This document shows, piece after piece, positions 17,883-27,660 of a stretch of 64,000 nt of DNA; within the stretch, counting starts at the first letter, position 1; every line of letters begins with the position of its first letter. Made by a program: the position numbers and the translations under genes. The DNA is from Rhodanobacter sp. LX-99 (lineage in GTDB: Bacteria; Pseudomonadota; Gammaproteobacteria; Xanthomonadales; Rhodanobacteraceae): positions 105,018 through 169,017 of the forward strand of contig NZ_JAHFVL010000004.1 in assembly GCF_018599185.1 (NCBI RefSeq), given 5' to 3'. Under the pieces are notes generated by a model. It was not told the origin of the DNA. It did not search any database and worked only from the letters and a program-made list of their open reading frames with translations.

Positions 17883-20602
17883 ACCGCGCAAACGTCCATG
17901 CGAGTCTCGGTACGATCGGCTGCGCGCCGCTGCCGGCCTGCAGCGTGCCGGCGCGGCGCGAGAAGCTGCGGCTGGCCGGCACGCTCAACGGCATCGACTA
18001 CGTCGAGGTGGGCGACGACGGCGTGAGCCTGTGCGTGCACCTGTTCGGCGAGATTCCGCATGGTCTCGGCGTGGCGAATGTGCGGATCAGCGGCGGCGAC
18101 CGCATCACCGGCCTGCGCGTGCTCAGCGTGAACCCCGAGCTGGAACCGGAGCTGCACGACGACGCCTGCCTGCGCGTGGTGCTCGACCGCGAAGGCGACC
18201 ATACGGCCTATTGCGTGTGCCTGGTGGGTGCGGCCTCCGGCAACGACGCGGCGGGCTGGATGGCGTATCCGGGCTTCGATCCGCGCTACGCGTGCGCCAC
18301 GCTGCACTTCCGCCTGGACTGCGCGAAGACGCTGGACTGCGCCGACGAGGCGCCGTGCGTGTCGCCGCCGTCGCCCGCGCCGGAGATCAACTACCTGGCG
18401 AAGGACTACGCCAGCTTCCGCCAGCTGTTCCTCGACCGCCTCGCGCTGGACATGCCGGCATGGCAGGAGCGTCATGTGCCGGACATCGGCATCGCGCTGG
18501 TGGAGACGCTGGCGTACACCGCCGACCATCTCAGCTACTACCAGGACGCGGTCGCCACCGAGGCCTGCCTGGGCACCGCGCGCAAGCGCATCTCGGTGCG
18601 CCGGCATGCGCGGCTGGTCGACTACCGCATGCACGAGGGCTGCAATGCGCGCGCGTTGGTGACGCTGGCCAGCAGCAGCGACCTGAGCCTCGAACTGGCC
18701 AACCTGCTGCTGCTGGTGCCGCCGCCGGGGCAGGGCCATCCGCAACCCGGCGTGATCGACGCGGCCCGGCTCGACGCGGCGCGTGCGCAAGGTGCGCTGA
18801 TCTACGAGCCGATGCCGCTGGATGGCGCAGCCACGTTCGACGTGGTTGCCGCGCACAGCGCGATCCGGCTGCACACCTGGGGCGACGAACTGTGCTGCCT
18901 GCCACGCGGCAGCACGCGCGCGACCCTGGTCGACACGTCCGCAGCGGCACCATCGGCGGCGACGGATGCCGCCGCGGCCACGGCGCCGCAACGCGCGCTG
19001 AAACTCGTGGCTGGCGACCTGCTGATCTTCGAGGAAGTGCTGGGCCCGCAGACCGGCAACCCGGCCGATGCCGATCCCGCCCATCGTCATGCCGTGCGCC
19101 TCACGGACGTCCGGACGTCCGTCGATCCGCTCGACGGAACGCTGCTGCTGGAAGTGGCGTGGGATCCTTGCGACGCGCTGCCGTTCGACCTGTGCCTGTC
19201 GGTGCGCACGCCGGCGCCGGATTGTGCGTGGCTGCACGACGTCAGCCTGGCGCGCGGCAACGTGCTGCTGGTCGACCATGGCGAACACGTGCGCGGGCGA
19301 TGCGTTTCGCCGGCGATCTGCATACCGGCGGGTAGCGACGGCGACTATCCCGGCCTCGCCGCCGCGCTCGCCGCGATGCCGGATGCCTGCACGCGCTGCG
19401 GCACGCTGGCCGAGGACTGCTGGCTGGTGCCCGGCGGCACGCAGTACGGCTGCTGTCATTGCGATGGCGCGGTGCAGGACGTGCGCCGTCCGCCGTCCGA
19501 CACCGGCCACGTGCTGCCGGACATGCCGCTGACCTGGGCCGAGCCGCTGCCGCCGCAGGCGCCGGTATGCAAGCTGCTGTCGCGCGACCCGCGCCGGGCG
19601 CTGCCGCAGCTTGCCGTCTACGGCGGCGCGCTGCGGGACGTGCTGGTGGCCGGCACGCCGGACCCGCGCTGGCGGTGGCAGCCGCGCTACGACCTGCTGA
19701 AAAGCGGCCAGGACGACCGCCACTTCGTGGTCGAGATCGACGACGACGGCGCCGCGCACCTGCGCTTCGGCGACGGCGTGCTGGGCGCGCAACCGCAGGC
19801 CGGCGACTTCTTCCGCGCCGCCTCGCGCATCGGCAACGGCCCGGCCGGCAACGCGGGGCGCGACAGCATCGTGTGGCTGGCGCTGAAGTCGGGCGTGCTG
19901 TCCGCCGAGCTGCAGCCGCGCAACCCGCTGCCGGCCAGCGGCGGCACCGCGCCGGAGAGCCTGGCCGAGGTGAAGCTGTATGCGCCCGGCGCGTTCCGTG
20001 CGAAGCCGCTGCGCGCGATCGTCGCCGACGACTACGCGAGCTTCGCCGCGCAGGCGCCGCAGCTGCAGGGTGCCGCCGCCGCGCTGGAATGGAGCGGCAG
20101 CTGGTACGCAGCCGACGTGATGGTCGACCCGCTGGGCCACGAGAACCTGCCGGACGGGTTGGCGCGGCAAATCAAATACGGACTGGAGCGCTATCGCCGC
20201 ATCGGCCACGACGTCGAGGTGCATGCGGCCTGCTACGTGCCGTTGCGGATCGCGTTGTTCGTCTGCGTGCTGCCGGACTTCCTCGTCGCCCACGTCGAGG
20301 CCGAACTGCGCGACCGCTTCAGTTCGGACCTGCGCCGCGACGGCACGCCCGGCCTCTTCCATCCGGATCGGCTCAAGCTGGGCGCGCCGGTGTTCGCCAG
20401 CGCGCTGCTGGCCGAGGCGCAGTCGATCGCCGGCGTCGCCCACGTCGAGGTGACCACGCTGGCCCGCGCCGAGGGCGGCGATGAGGGCGTGCCCGAGGAT
20501 GGCGTGCTGCATCTCGCCGCACGCGAAATCGCCCAGGTCGACAACGATCCGGATCATCCCGACCACGGAAGCATCGCGTTCACGCTGGGAGGTGGCCGAT
20601 GA
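17879..20602 (+). CDS. Baseplate J-like protein, first copy (Afp11-type)
   Basis: The 907-residue protein is a large baseplate wedge component of the putative baseplate assembly protein (J-like) type. The core signature begins near residue 170 (INYLAKDYASFRQLFLDRLALDMPAW, VETLAYTADHLSYYQDAVATEACLGTARKR, LVDYRMHEGCNARALVTL). It resumes after residue 615 with FVVEIDDDGAAHLRFGDGVLGAQP, and the C-terminal gpJ region includes IVADDYASFAAQAPQLQGAAAALE. An insertion around residues 504-522 is Cys-rich (CTRCG, CCHC) and could bind zinc. It lies between gp25 and the second J-like gene with four-base overlaps on both sides. Confidence 0.9.
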   Translation: MNRANVHASLGTIGCAPLPACSVPARREKLRLAGTLNGIDYVEVGDDGVSLCVHLFGEIPHGLGVANVRISGGDRITGLRVLSVNPELEPELHDDACLRVVLDREGDHTAYCVCLVGAASGNDAAGWMAYPGFDPRYACATLHFRLDCAKTLDCADEAPCVSPPSPAPEINYLAKDYASFRQLFLDRLALDMPAWQERHVPDIGIALVETLAYTADHLSYYQDAVATEACLGTARKRISVRRHARLVDYRMHEGCNARALVTLASSSDLSLELANLLLLVPPPGQGHPQPGVIDAARLDAARAQGALIYEPMPLDGAATFDVVAAHSAIRLHTWGDELCCLPRGSTRATLVDTSAAAPSAATDAAAATAPQRALKLVAGDLLIFEEVLGPQTGNPADADPAHRHAVRLTDVRTSVDPLDGTLLLEVAWDPCDALPFDLCLSVRTPAPDCAWLHDVSLARGNVLLVDHGEHVRGRCVSPAICIPAGSDGDYPGLAAALAAMPDACTRCGTLAEDCWLVPGGTQYGCCHCDGAVQDVRRPPSDTGHVLPDMPLTWAEPLPPQAPVCKLLSRDPRRALPQLAVYGGALRDVLVAGTPDPRWRWQPRYDLLKSGQDDRHFVVEIDDDGAAHLRFGDGVLGAQPQAGDFFRAASRIGNGPAGNAGRDSIVWLALKSGVLSAELQPRNPLPASGGTAPESLAEVKLYAPGAFRAKPLRAIVADDYASFAAQAPQLQGAAAALEWSGSWYAADVMVDPLGHENLPDGLARQIKYGLERYRRIGHDVEVHAACYVPLRIALFVCVLPDFLVAHVEAELRDRFSSDLRRDGTPGLFHPDRLKLGAPVFASALLAEAQSIAGVAHVEVTTLARAEGGDEGVPEDGVLHLAAREIAQVDNDPDHPDHGSIAFTLGGGR

Positions 20603-23600
20603 GCTGCTGTAGCGCCTGTGGCAGGCATGCCTGCGCCTGCGGTTGCGGGACGGTCGCCGGCACGCCGCTGCCGCTGTACAACCGGCCGGGACTGGACAGC
20701 CTGGGCTATCGCGTCGGTACGTATGCCGACTTCCGCGCCACCATGCAGCGCGACCTCAGCGACGCCGCGCTGCCGGCGCTGGCCGGGCTGCGCACGCGCG
20801 AGGCCGACGATCCGGCGATGGCGTTGCTCGACGCCTGGGCGGTCGGCGCCGACGTGCTCACGTTCTACCAGGAGCGCATCGCCAACGAGGGCTACCTGCG
20901 CACCGCCACCGAACGCCGCTCGGTGCTGGAGCTGGCGCGGCTGGTCGACTACCGCCTGCGCCCCGGCGTGGCCGCCAGCGTCTACCTCGCCTATACCGTG
21001 GAAAAGGATTCGCCGCCGGTGACCATCCCCGCCGGTGCACGCGCGCAGTCGGTGCCCGCGCCCGGCGAGCAGATGCAGACCTTCGAGACCGCCGAGCCGC
21101 TGGACGCGCGCTTCGAATGGAACGCGCTGCAGCCGCGGCTGACCCGGCCGCAGAACATCACGCTCGACAACGCGGCCGCGCTCGATGCGCTGTGGGTCGC
21201 GAGCACGACCACCGGCCTGAAGCCGAACGACCGCCTGCTGTTCCTGTTCGGTGAGCTGCCGGCCGGCGTGCCGGCGATCCGCCTGGTACAGTCGGTCGAA
21301 GTGCAGCAGCGGGGCGGGCACAGCAAGGTGCTGCTGCAGCCGGTCGATGCGGCGACGGTGGCGATTGTGGCGGCGGCGAACAAGGCGATCGCTGCGTTGA
21401 ATGCGTCGACCGCCGGACCCCATCGCGAAAGATGGCTGGAAGGCATCGAATCCGCGCGCAGGGATCTGCTGCTGGGCGGCGACAACGGCGGCAGCTTCGA
21501 CGCACTGATGAGTCGCCGGCTGGATGGCATTCCGGCCGGTCCGCCGGCCGTCGACGATTTCAAGAGCGCGGTGGACGCGGCGTTCGGCGCGGTTCCGCCG
21601 TCCGCCGGACCGCCGGGCGGCTTCGGCGCGCTGTTCGGCGCGCTGACGCTCACGCCGACCTTGCAGCCGGCCAGCCGTTTCAGCCTGCAGCGCAACATCG
21701 CCAGCGCGCTGGGCAAGGCCAGCGACGTGCGACCGCAGCTGCTGCTGAATTTCGAGGCGCGGCTGGCCGACAACTTCTACCGCGCCTGGACCAGCGTGCC
21801 GCAAGGCGAACCTTCGCCGGCACTGAGCGGCGTCCATGCGCTGCGCGTGTCCGCGCCGCTGTTCGGCTACAACGCACCGCACATCATGGGGCTGGGCCTG
21901 AACACGGACGCCGACACCAAGGCGACGGTGCCATATGTGTCCAGGCCCGACGGCGACTGGGCGGCGGCCGAAGATGACGATCGCGTGCAACTGGACAACG
22001 CCTACGACGGCGTACTTGCCGGCAGCTATCTGCTGATCCAGCCGAGCACTGATGACGTGCCGGTGGTGGCGAAGGCGAAGAGCGTGCGGATCCATCCGCG
22101 CAGCGACTACGGCATCAGCGGCAAGACCACCGACATCGTGCTGGACGATTCGTCGACGGGCGGTGGCCCGCCCGTGTGGCGGGCGCCGGACATGGCGATG
22201 CTGCGCGGCACGCAGGTGCATGCGCAGAGCGAACCGTTGCCGCTGGCCGAACTGGCGATTGCCGACACGATCGGCCGGGTCGCCGATGACGGTACGCCGC
22301 GTACGACCGGCGACAGCGCCACCCGGCTTACCCTCGACACGGCCGTCGATGGCCTCAAGGCCGGGCGCTGGGTGATCGTCGAAGGACAGCGCGGCGACGT
22401 GCCGGGTACCGACGCGGTGGCGGCCGCCGAGCTGGTGATGTTGTCCGCGGTGGAGCAGGGCGTGGATGCGAACCTGCCCGGCGACACCGTGCACAGCACC
22501 CTGGTGTTCGCCAACGCGGGCCTGGCTTACACCTATCGCCGCGACACGGTTTCCATCCACGCGAACGTAGTGCGCGCCACCCACGGCGAGAGCCGTCGCG
22601 AGGTGCTCGGCAGCGGCAACGGCGCGCTGCCGATGCAGGCGTTCGTGCTGAAGCAGCCGCCGTTGACGTACGTTTCCGCCGCCTCCGTGGACGGCGTGCA
22701 GGGCACGCTCACGCTGCGCGTCAACGACCTGCAATGGCACGAGACGCGCAACCTCGCCTTCGCCGGCGCGAACGACCGCAGCTTCGTCACCGCCAGCGAC
22801 GACGACGGCAAGACCACCGTGAAGTTCGGCGACGGCACGCACGGTGCGCGCCTGCCCACGGGCGTGGAGAACGTCGTCGCGACGTATCGCAACGGCATCG
22901 GCACGCCGGGCAACGTGCGCGCGGGGCAGGTCAGCCTGCTGGCGACCCGGCCGCTCGGCGTCAAGGAGGTGATCAACCCGCTGCGCGCCTCCGGCGGCGC
23001 CGACGCGGAGACGCGCGACCAGGCGCGCCGCAACGTGCCGCTGGCAGTGCTGGCACTGGACCGGCTGGTCTCGGTACCGGACTACGCCGACTTCGCGCGC
23101 AGCTTCGGCGGCGTCGGCAAGGCGGCGGCGGTCAAGCTGGGCCGCCTGGTGCAGGTGACCATCGCCGGTGCGGCCGATGCGCCGATCGACCCGACCTCCG
23201 ACCTCTACCGCAACCTGCTGCAGGCGCTGCAGCGCTACGGCGATCCGTCGCTGCCCGTGCGCCTGGACGTGCGCGAGCTGCTGGCGCTGACCGTGAGCGC
23301 GAAGGTGGGGCTGCTGCCGGACTTCGCGTGGGAGTCGGTGGAACCGGCGGTGCGCGCGGCGCTGCTCGATGCGTTCGGCTTCGAGCGGCGCACGCTGGCG
23401 CAGGCCGTCTACCTCAGCGAACTGGTCGCCTGCATGCAGGCGGTGCGCGGCGTGGCGTGGGTCGACGTGGACGCGTTCGGCAGCCTCGACGAAGCGACCC
23501 TGCTGGCGGGCTTCGGTGCCGGCGGCGACAACGACAAGCATGGCGATGGCGCCTCGTTGACGACCCACGCCGCCACCACGATCGCCACGACGGTGTCGCC

Positions 23601-23718
23601 GCGCGTGCAGGTGCTGCCTGCCCGCTACGACGACAACGGCGCGCTGCGCCCGGCGCAGCTCGCCTACCTGCCGCCGAACGTCCCCGACACCTTGCTGCTG
23701 CAGGAGGCCACGCCATGA
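20599..23718 (+). CDS. Baseplate J-like protein, second copy (Afp12-type)
   Basis: The 1039-residue protein is the larger J-type baseplate subunit. It starts with a striking Cys cluster (MSCCSACGRHACACGCG), then LPLYNRPGLDSLGYRVGTYADF. The family core follows (LLDAWAVGADVLTFYQERIANEGYLRTATERRSVLELARLVDYRLRPG). The C-terminal gpJ part contains DGKTTVKFGDGTHGARLPTG, VKEVINPLRASGGADAET and SVPDYADFARSFGGVGKAAAV. A long Ala/Pro-rich insertion lies in the first half. The two J-like genes in tandem match the Afp11-Afp12 order. It overlaps both neighbours by four bases. Confidence 0.92.
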   Translation: MSCCSACGRHACACGCGTVAGTPLPLYNRPGLDSLGYRVGTYADFRATMQRDLSDAALPALAGLRTREADDPAMALLDAWAVGADVLTFYQERIANEGYLRTATERRSVLELARLVDYRLRPGVAASVYLAYTVEKDSPPVTIPAGARAQSVPAPGEQMQTFETAEPLDARFEWNALQPRLTRPQNITLDNAAALDALWVASTTTGLKPNDRLLFLFGELPAGVPAIRLVQSVEVQQRGGHSKVLLQPVDAATVAIVAAANKAIAALNASTAGPHRERWLEGIESARRDLLLGGDNGGSFDALMSRRLDGIPAGPPAVDDFKSAVDAAFGAVPPSAGPPGGFGALFGALTLTPTLQPASRFSLQRNIASALGKASDVRPQLLLNFEARLADNFYRAWTSVPQGEPSPALSGVHALRVSAPLFGYNAPHIMGLGLNTDADTKATVPYVSRPDGDWAAAEDDDRVQLDNAYDGVLAGSYLLIQPSTDDVPVVAKAKSVRIHPRSDYGISGKTTDIVLDDSSTGGGPPVWRAPDMAMLRGTQVHAQSEPLPLAELAIADTIGRVADDGTPRTTGDSATRLTLDTAVDGLKAGRWVIVEGQRGDVPGTDAVAAAELVMLSAVEQGVDANLPGDTVHSTLVFANAGLAYTYRRDTVSIHANVVRATHGESRREVLGSGNGALPMQAFVLKQPPLTYVSAASVDGVQGTLTLRVNDLQWHETRNLAFAGANDRSFVTASDDDGKTTVKFGDGTHGARLPTGVENVVATYRNGIGTPGNVRAGQVSLLATRPLGVKEVINPLRASGGADAETRDQARRNVPLAVLALDRLVSVPDYADFARSFGGVGKAAAVKLGRLVQVTIAGAADAPIDPTSDLYRNLLQALQRYGDPSLPVRLDVRELLALTVSAKVGLLPDFAWESVEPAVRAALLDAFGFERRTLAQAVYLSELVACMQAVRGVAWVDVDAFGSLDEATLLAGFGAGGDNDKHGDGASLTTHAATTIATTVSPRVQVLPARYDDNGALRPAQLAYLPPNVPDTLLLQEATP

Positions 23719-25949
23719 CTGCGCGCCCGGATCGGCTGTACGACCTGCTGCCGGTGGTCTACCGCATGCGCGACGCGGAGCAGGGCTGGCCGCTGCGCGA
23801 TTTCCTGCGCGTGCTGGCGACCCAGGCCGACGTGCTGGAGCAGGACATCGCGCGGCTGTACGACAACTGGTTCATCGAGACCTGCGACGACTGGGTGGTG
23901 CCGTATATCGGCGACCTGCTCGGCTACGCCCTGTTGCCCGAAGCGGCCACGCTGGGCGAGGACGGTCGCCGCGACGCCAGCCTCGGCCGCGTGCTGGCGC
24001 CGCGCGCCGACGTGGCGAACACGATCGACGCGCGCCGGCGCAAGGGCACGCTGTCGCTGCTGGAGGACCTGTCCCGCGACGCGGCCGGTTGGCCGGCGCG
24101 CGCGGTGGAGTTCTATCGCCGGCTCGGCTGGATGCAGCATCTCGACCACCGGCATCCGCACCGCGGCGGCACGGCGGACCTGCGCGATCCCGACCGGCTG
24201 CAACGGCTCGGCTGGGCGGACGGCGCGTTCGATCCGTTCGCCCACAGCGTCGACGTGCGGCGCATGGGCAGCGCTCATCGGCGCGGCCGCCACAACATCC
24301 CCGCGGTGGGCGTGTTCGCCTGCCGCCTGCGCAGCTACCCGGTGACCTGCACGCCGGCGTACTGCATCGAGGAACGCGGCCCGCAGTGCTTCAGCTTCAG
24401 CGTGCTGGGCAACGACGCGCCGCTGTTCCAGCGCCCGGTCGTGGAAACCGAACCCACGCACATCGCCGACGAGCGCAACCTGCCACTGCCGCTGCGCCGC
24501 TGGCGTTTCGCCGAGCGCGGCCCGCTGGCCGATTACGCCAGCGTGTCGGCCGAACTCTATGGCGACGGCCGCAGCGTGCAGGTGTGGGCGCCGGACTGGC
24601 CGGCGAAAGGCCAGGGCGTGCCGGTGCCGCGCGAGCTGCTGGTTCCGGCCGATTTGTCCGGCTGGCGTGGCCAGGTGAAGCGCGGGCGCATGGCAATCGA
24701 TCCCGAACGCGGCCGCCTGATGTTCCCGGCCAACCAGCGGCCGAAGCGCGGCGTGTGGGTGTCGTATCAGTACGGCTTCGCCGCCGACCTCGGCGGCGGC
24801 GAATACGCCCGCATCACGCCGGAGCTGGAAGGCGCCACCCGCTACGTGGTGCATGCCGCGCTGCCGGATCGCGCGGCGAGCGGCCATGGGGCCGCCGGCC
24901 ATTTCGGCAGCATCGCCGAGGCGCTGGCGGCGTGGGCGCGAGCGAAGGCGGCCACGCCGGCGTTGCGCGCGCTGGTGATCGAGCTGGCCGAGAGCGGCGT
25001 GTACGAGGGCAGCATCGACCTGCAGCTCGATGCGGGCGAGGCGGTCCAGCTGCGCGCGGCCGAACGCACGCGGCCGGTGCTGCGCCTGCTCGACGTGCGC
25101 GCCAGCCAGCCGGACGCACTCGGCGTCAGTGGCCGCGCCGGCAGCCGCGTGCTGCTGGACGGCCTGTTGATCGTGGGCCGCGGCATCGAGGTGCACGGGC
25201 CGGGCGACGAGGCCGCCGCGGACGACGACCTGTGCGAGCTGCTGATCCGCCACTGCACCCTGGTGCCGGGCTGGGCGCTGCATTGCGACTGCGACCCGAA
25301 GCGTCCGGGCGAGCCCAGCGTCACCCTCGATGGTACGCGCGCGGCGCTGCGCGTCGAGCACAGCATCCTCGGCGCCATCGCGGTGGTCAGCCCCGAGCGG
25401 CGCGGCGAACCGCCGCCGCTGGAACTGTGCGACAGCATCCTCGACGCCACCGGCGCCGAGCGCGTGGCGCTCGGCGCGCCGGACGAGGCGGTGGCGTACG
25501 TCGAGGCCAGCTTCCACCGCTGCACGGTGATCGGCGAAGTGCAGGCGCACGGCATCGCGCTGGCCGAGGACTCGATCTTCGCCAGCCCGCTGCGCGTGCT
25601 GCGCCGGCAGCAGGGCTGCGTGCGTTTCTGCTACGTGGCCGACGGTTCGCGCACGCCGCGCCGCTTCCACTGCCAGCCCGATCTGGCGCTGGCCGCGGTG
25701 GCACCGGAGCAGCGTGCGCACGAGCGGCTTCGCGTGGTGCCGCAATTCCGCAGCCGGCGCTACGGCTCGCCGCACTACCTGCGCCTGGCCGATGGCTGCT
25801 GTGCGGAGATCCGCCGCGGCGCGTCCGACCGTTCGGCGATGGGCGTCTACCACGGCCTGTACGAACCGCAGCGTGAGGACAACCTCGCGGCGCGGCTGCA
25901 GGAATACGTTCCGGCGGGCACGGACGCCGGCATTCTTTTTGCGAATTAG
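23715..25949 (+). CDS. Phage tail protein I-like baseplate protein with predicted beta-helix domain
   Basis: The 744-residue protein starts with a gpI-like region (RLYDLLPVVYRMRDAE, LRVLATQADVLEQDIARLYDNWFIETCDDWVVPYIGDLLGY). It then has ANTIDARRRKGTLSLLEDLSRDAAGWPARAVEFYRRL, typical of eCIS tail proteins. Beyond residue ~420 it changes into short repeated strands (LRLLDVRASQ, LLDGLLIVGRGIEV, LCELLIRHCTLVPG, LRVEHSILGAIAVV, LCDSILDATGAE, ASFHRCTVIGEVQAHGIALAEDSIF). That pattern is characteristic of a right-handed parallel beta-helix as in phage receptor-binding proteins. It follows the J-like genes, as gpI does in P2. The beta-helix may be the target-recognition element, since no separate fibre gene is seen. 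Confidence 0.82.
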   Translation: MTARPDRLYDLLPVVYRMRDAEQGWPLRDFLRVLATQADVLEQDIARLYDNWFIETCDDWVVPYIGDLLGYALLPEAATLGEDGRRDASLGRVLAPRADVANTIDARRRKGTLSLLEDLSRDAAGWPARAVEFYRRLGWMQHLDHRHPHRGGTADLRDPDRLQRLGWADGAFDPFAHSVDVRRMGSAHRRGRHNIPAVGVFACRLRSYPVTCTPAYCIEERGPQCFSFSVLGNDAPLFQRPVVETEPTHIADERNLPLPLRRWRFAERGPLADYASVSAELYGDGRSVQVWAPDWPAKGQGVPVPRELLVPADLSGWRGQVKRGRMAIDPERGRLMFPANQRPKRGVWVSYQYGFAADLGGGEYARITPELEGATRYVVHAALPDRAASGHGAAGHFGSIAEALAAWARAKAATPALRALVIELAESGVYEGSIDLQLDAGEAVQLRAAERTRPVLRLLDVRASQPDALGVSGRAGSRVLLDGLLIVGRGIEVHGPGDEAAADDDLCELLIRHCTLVPGWALHCDCDPKRPGEPSVTLDGTRAALRVEHSILGAIAVVSPERRGEPPPLELCDSILDATGAERVALGAPDEAVAYVEASFHRCTVIGEVQAHGIALAEDSIFASPLRVLRRQQGCVRFCYVADGSRTPRRFHCQPDLALAAVAPEQRAHERLRVVPQFRSRRYGSPHYLRLADGCCAEIRRGASDRSAMGVYHGLYEPQREDNLAARLQEYVPAGTDAGILFAN

Positions 25950-25959
25950 GAGATCGACC

Positions 25960-27591
25960 ATGAAAGGCGACTTCGCACGCGTCAGCTTCGATCCGGCCCT
26001 GCATTACAGCCAGGTGTTCCAGCAACAGGGCCGCGTATTGCTGGAGGCGGACTGGAACGAACAGGCGCAGATCCAGCTGCACCTGCTGCGCACCCTGGTG
26101 CGCGACCTGGTCGGTCCGTGCTGGGCCGCGGGCAGCGGCTTCGCCATCACCGGCAGCACCACCAACGCGGACGGCAGCAGCAAGCCGCTGCCGCTGACCG
26201 ACTGGCAGCTGGCGCCGGGCCACTTCTACGTCGACGGCATCCTGTGCGTGAACGAGGCCGCGTGCACCCTCGCGCAGCAGCCGAACGCGCCCACGCCCGA
26301 CTACGGCGTGGCCGACGGCAAGAGCGGCTTCGAGAATCCGCCGCAAGGCTTCGCACTGTGGCTGGACGTGTGGGAGCGGCACCTGTGCGCGGTGGAGGCG
26401 CCGGGCATCGCCGACGCGGCGCTGGACGGCGTCGACACCGCCTCGCGTGCGCAAGTGGTGTGGCAGCTGCGCATGCTCGACCAGCCGCGGGCGCAGCAGC
26501 AGCTCGACGACGTCACCGCGGCACTGAAGACGCGCCAGGATGCTGCCGGCAATCCGGCCGACATTGCTGCGATCAAGCAGCAGATCGCCGAGGTGGCCAA
26601 ACTGCGCAAGAGCCTCGACGGGAATGACCAGGCCAACGCTTCACCCTGTGCGACCGTGCGCCAACTGCTCGGTGCGCGCGCGGCGTACGCGCTGCCGCGG
26701 CTGCGCGCGGAGCTGGGTCCACAGGAATCCGACAACGACCCCTGCGTGATCGCCGCCGACGCGCGCTACCGCGGCTGCGAGAATCAGCTGTACCGGGTCG
26801 AGATCCACCAGGGCGGATTGGCCGGCACGGCCAGCTTCAAGTGGTCGCGCGAGAACGGCTCGGTGGTGTTTCCGGTCACGCGCAGCGACCTCGGCGCGAC
26901 GGCGGACGACGGCAGCGCGCAGCTGGCGGTGACGCTGGCCCGGCTCGGCCGCGACGCCCGGCTCGGGCTGGCGGCGAACGACTGGGTCGAACTGGTCGAC
27001 GACCGCTACACGTTGGGGCAGCGCGCGTATCCGCTGCTGCAGGTGATCGCGGTCGACCTGGCAAGCTGCGGTGTCACCCTGAACGTGCCGAAGAACACCA
27101 CGCCGTGGCCGCTGGACGACGACCCGCGCCGGCATCCGCTGCTGCGCCGCTGGGACCAGCGCGAGGCGGTGAATGCGCAGGGTGTGCTGGCCGTGGCCGA
27201 GGGTGCGCCGATCGCGCTGGAAGACAGCATCCAGATCAGCTTCGAACCGGGCGGGCTGTATGCCACCGGCGACTATTGGCTGATCCCCGCGCGGGTGGCC
27301 GGCAACGGCCAGCTCGACTGGCCATCGGCGAACGGCACGCCTGCCGCCTTGCCGCCGCGCGGACGGCATCACTACGCGGCACTCGGCGTGGCCGGCGGCG
27401 GCAACTACGACGAATGCTGTTGCCGCTTCGGCACGTTGTGCGAGCTGATCCAGGCCGGCAGCAGCCGGCAGCCCGGCGTGAACGACCGCCGCGCCGTGTT
27501 CGCGCCGCGGGTTGCGACGGCCAAGGCCTCGGCCAAGCCGGCGCCGAAGCGAACCCGGGCGAAAGCGAAGGCAATCGCCAAGCCGGCCTGA
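25960..27591 (+). CDS. DUF6519 domain eCIS protein with basic C-terminal tail
   Basis: The 543-residue protein carries the DUF6519-type N-terminus: MKGDFARVSFDPALHYSQVFQQQGRVLLEADWNEQ, LVRDLVGP and APGHFYVDGILC. This is found next to baseplate genes in many eCIS loci. The middle has a helical, possibly coiled-coil segment (QQLDDVTAALKTRQD...IAAIKQQIAEVAKLRKSL) and then a beta-rich part (YRVEIHQGG, FKWSRENGSVVFPV). Near the C-terminus is a Cys run (DECCCRFGTLC). The last ~25 residues are a Lys/Ala/Pro repeat like histone H1 tails. A structural role at the outer baseplate is likely; the exact function is unknown. AGGAG lies before the ATG. Confidence 0.85.
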   Translation: MKGDFARVSFDPALHYSQVFQQQGRVLLEADWNEQAQIQLHLLRTLVRDLVGPCWAAGSGFAITGSTTNADGSSKPLPLTDWQLAPGHFYVDGILCVNEAACTLAQQPNAPTPDYGVADGKSGFENPPQGFALWLDVWERHLCAVEAPGIADAALDGVDTASRAQVVWQLRMLDQPRAQQQLDDVTAALKTRQDAAGNPADIAAIKQQIAEVAKLRKSLDGNDQANASPCATVRQLLGARAAYALPRLRAELGPQESDNDPCVIAADARYRGCENQLYRVEIHQGGLAGTASFKWSRENGSVVFPVTRSDLGATADDGSAQLAVTLARLGRDARLGLAANDWVELVDDRYTLGQRAYPLLQVIAVDLASCGVTLNVPKNTTPWPLDDDPRRHPLLRRWDQREAVNAQGVLAVAEGAPIALEDSIQISFEPGGLYATGDYWLIPARVAGNGQLDWPSANGTPAALPPRGRHHYAALGVAGGGNYDECCCRFGTLCELIQAGSSRQPGVNDRRAVFAPRVATAKASAKPAPKRTRAKAKAIAKPA

Positions 27592-27660
27592 GCCAGGGCC
27601 CGACGTGCGAGGCCGTGTCGCCGCACCATCCCGAAACCGACCGTGTCAGGAGTCCGTGTG

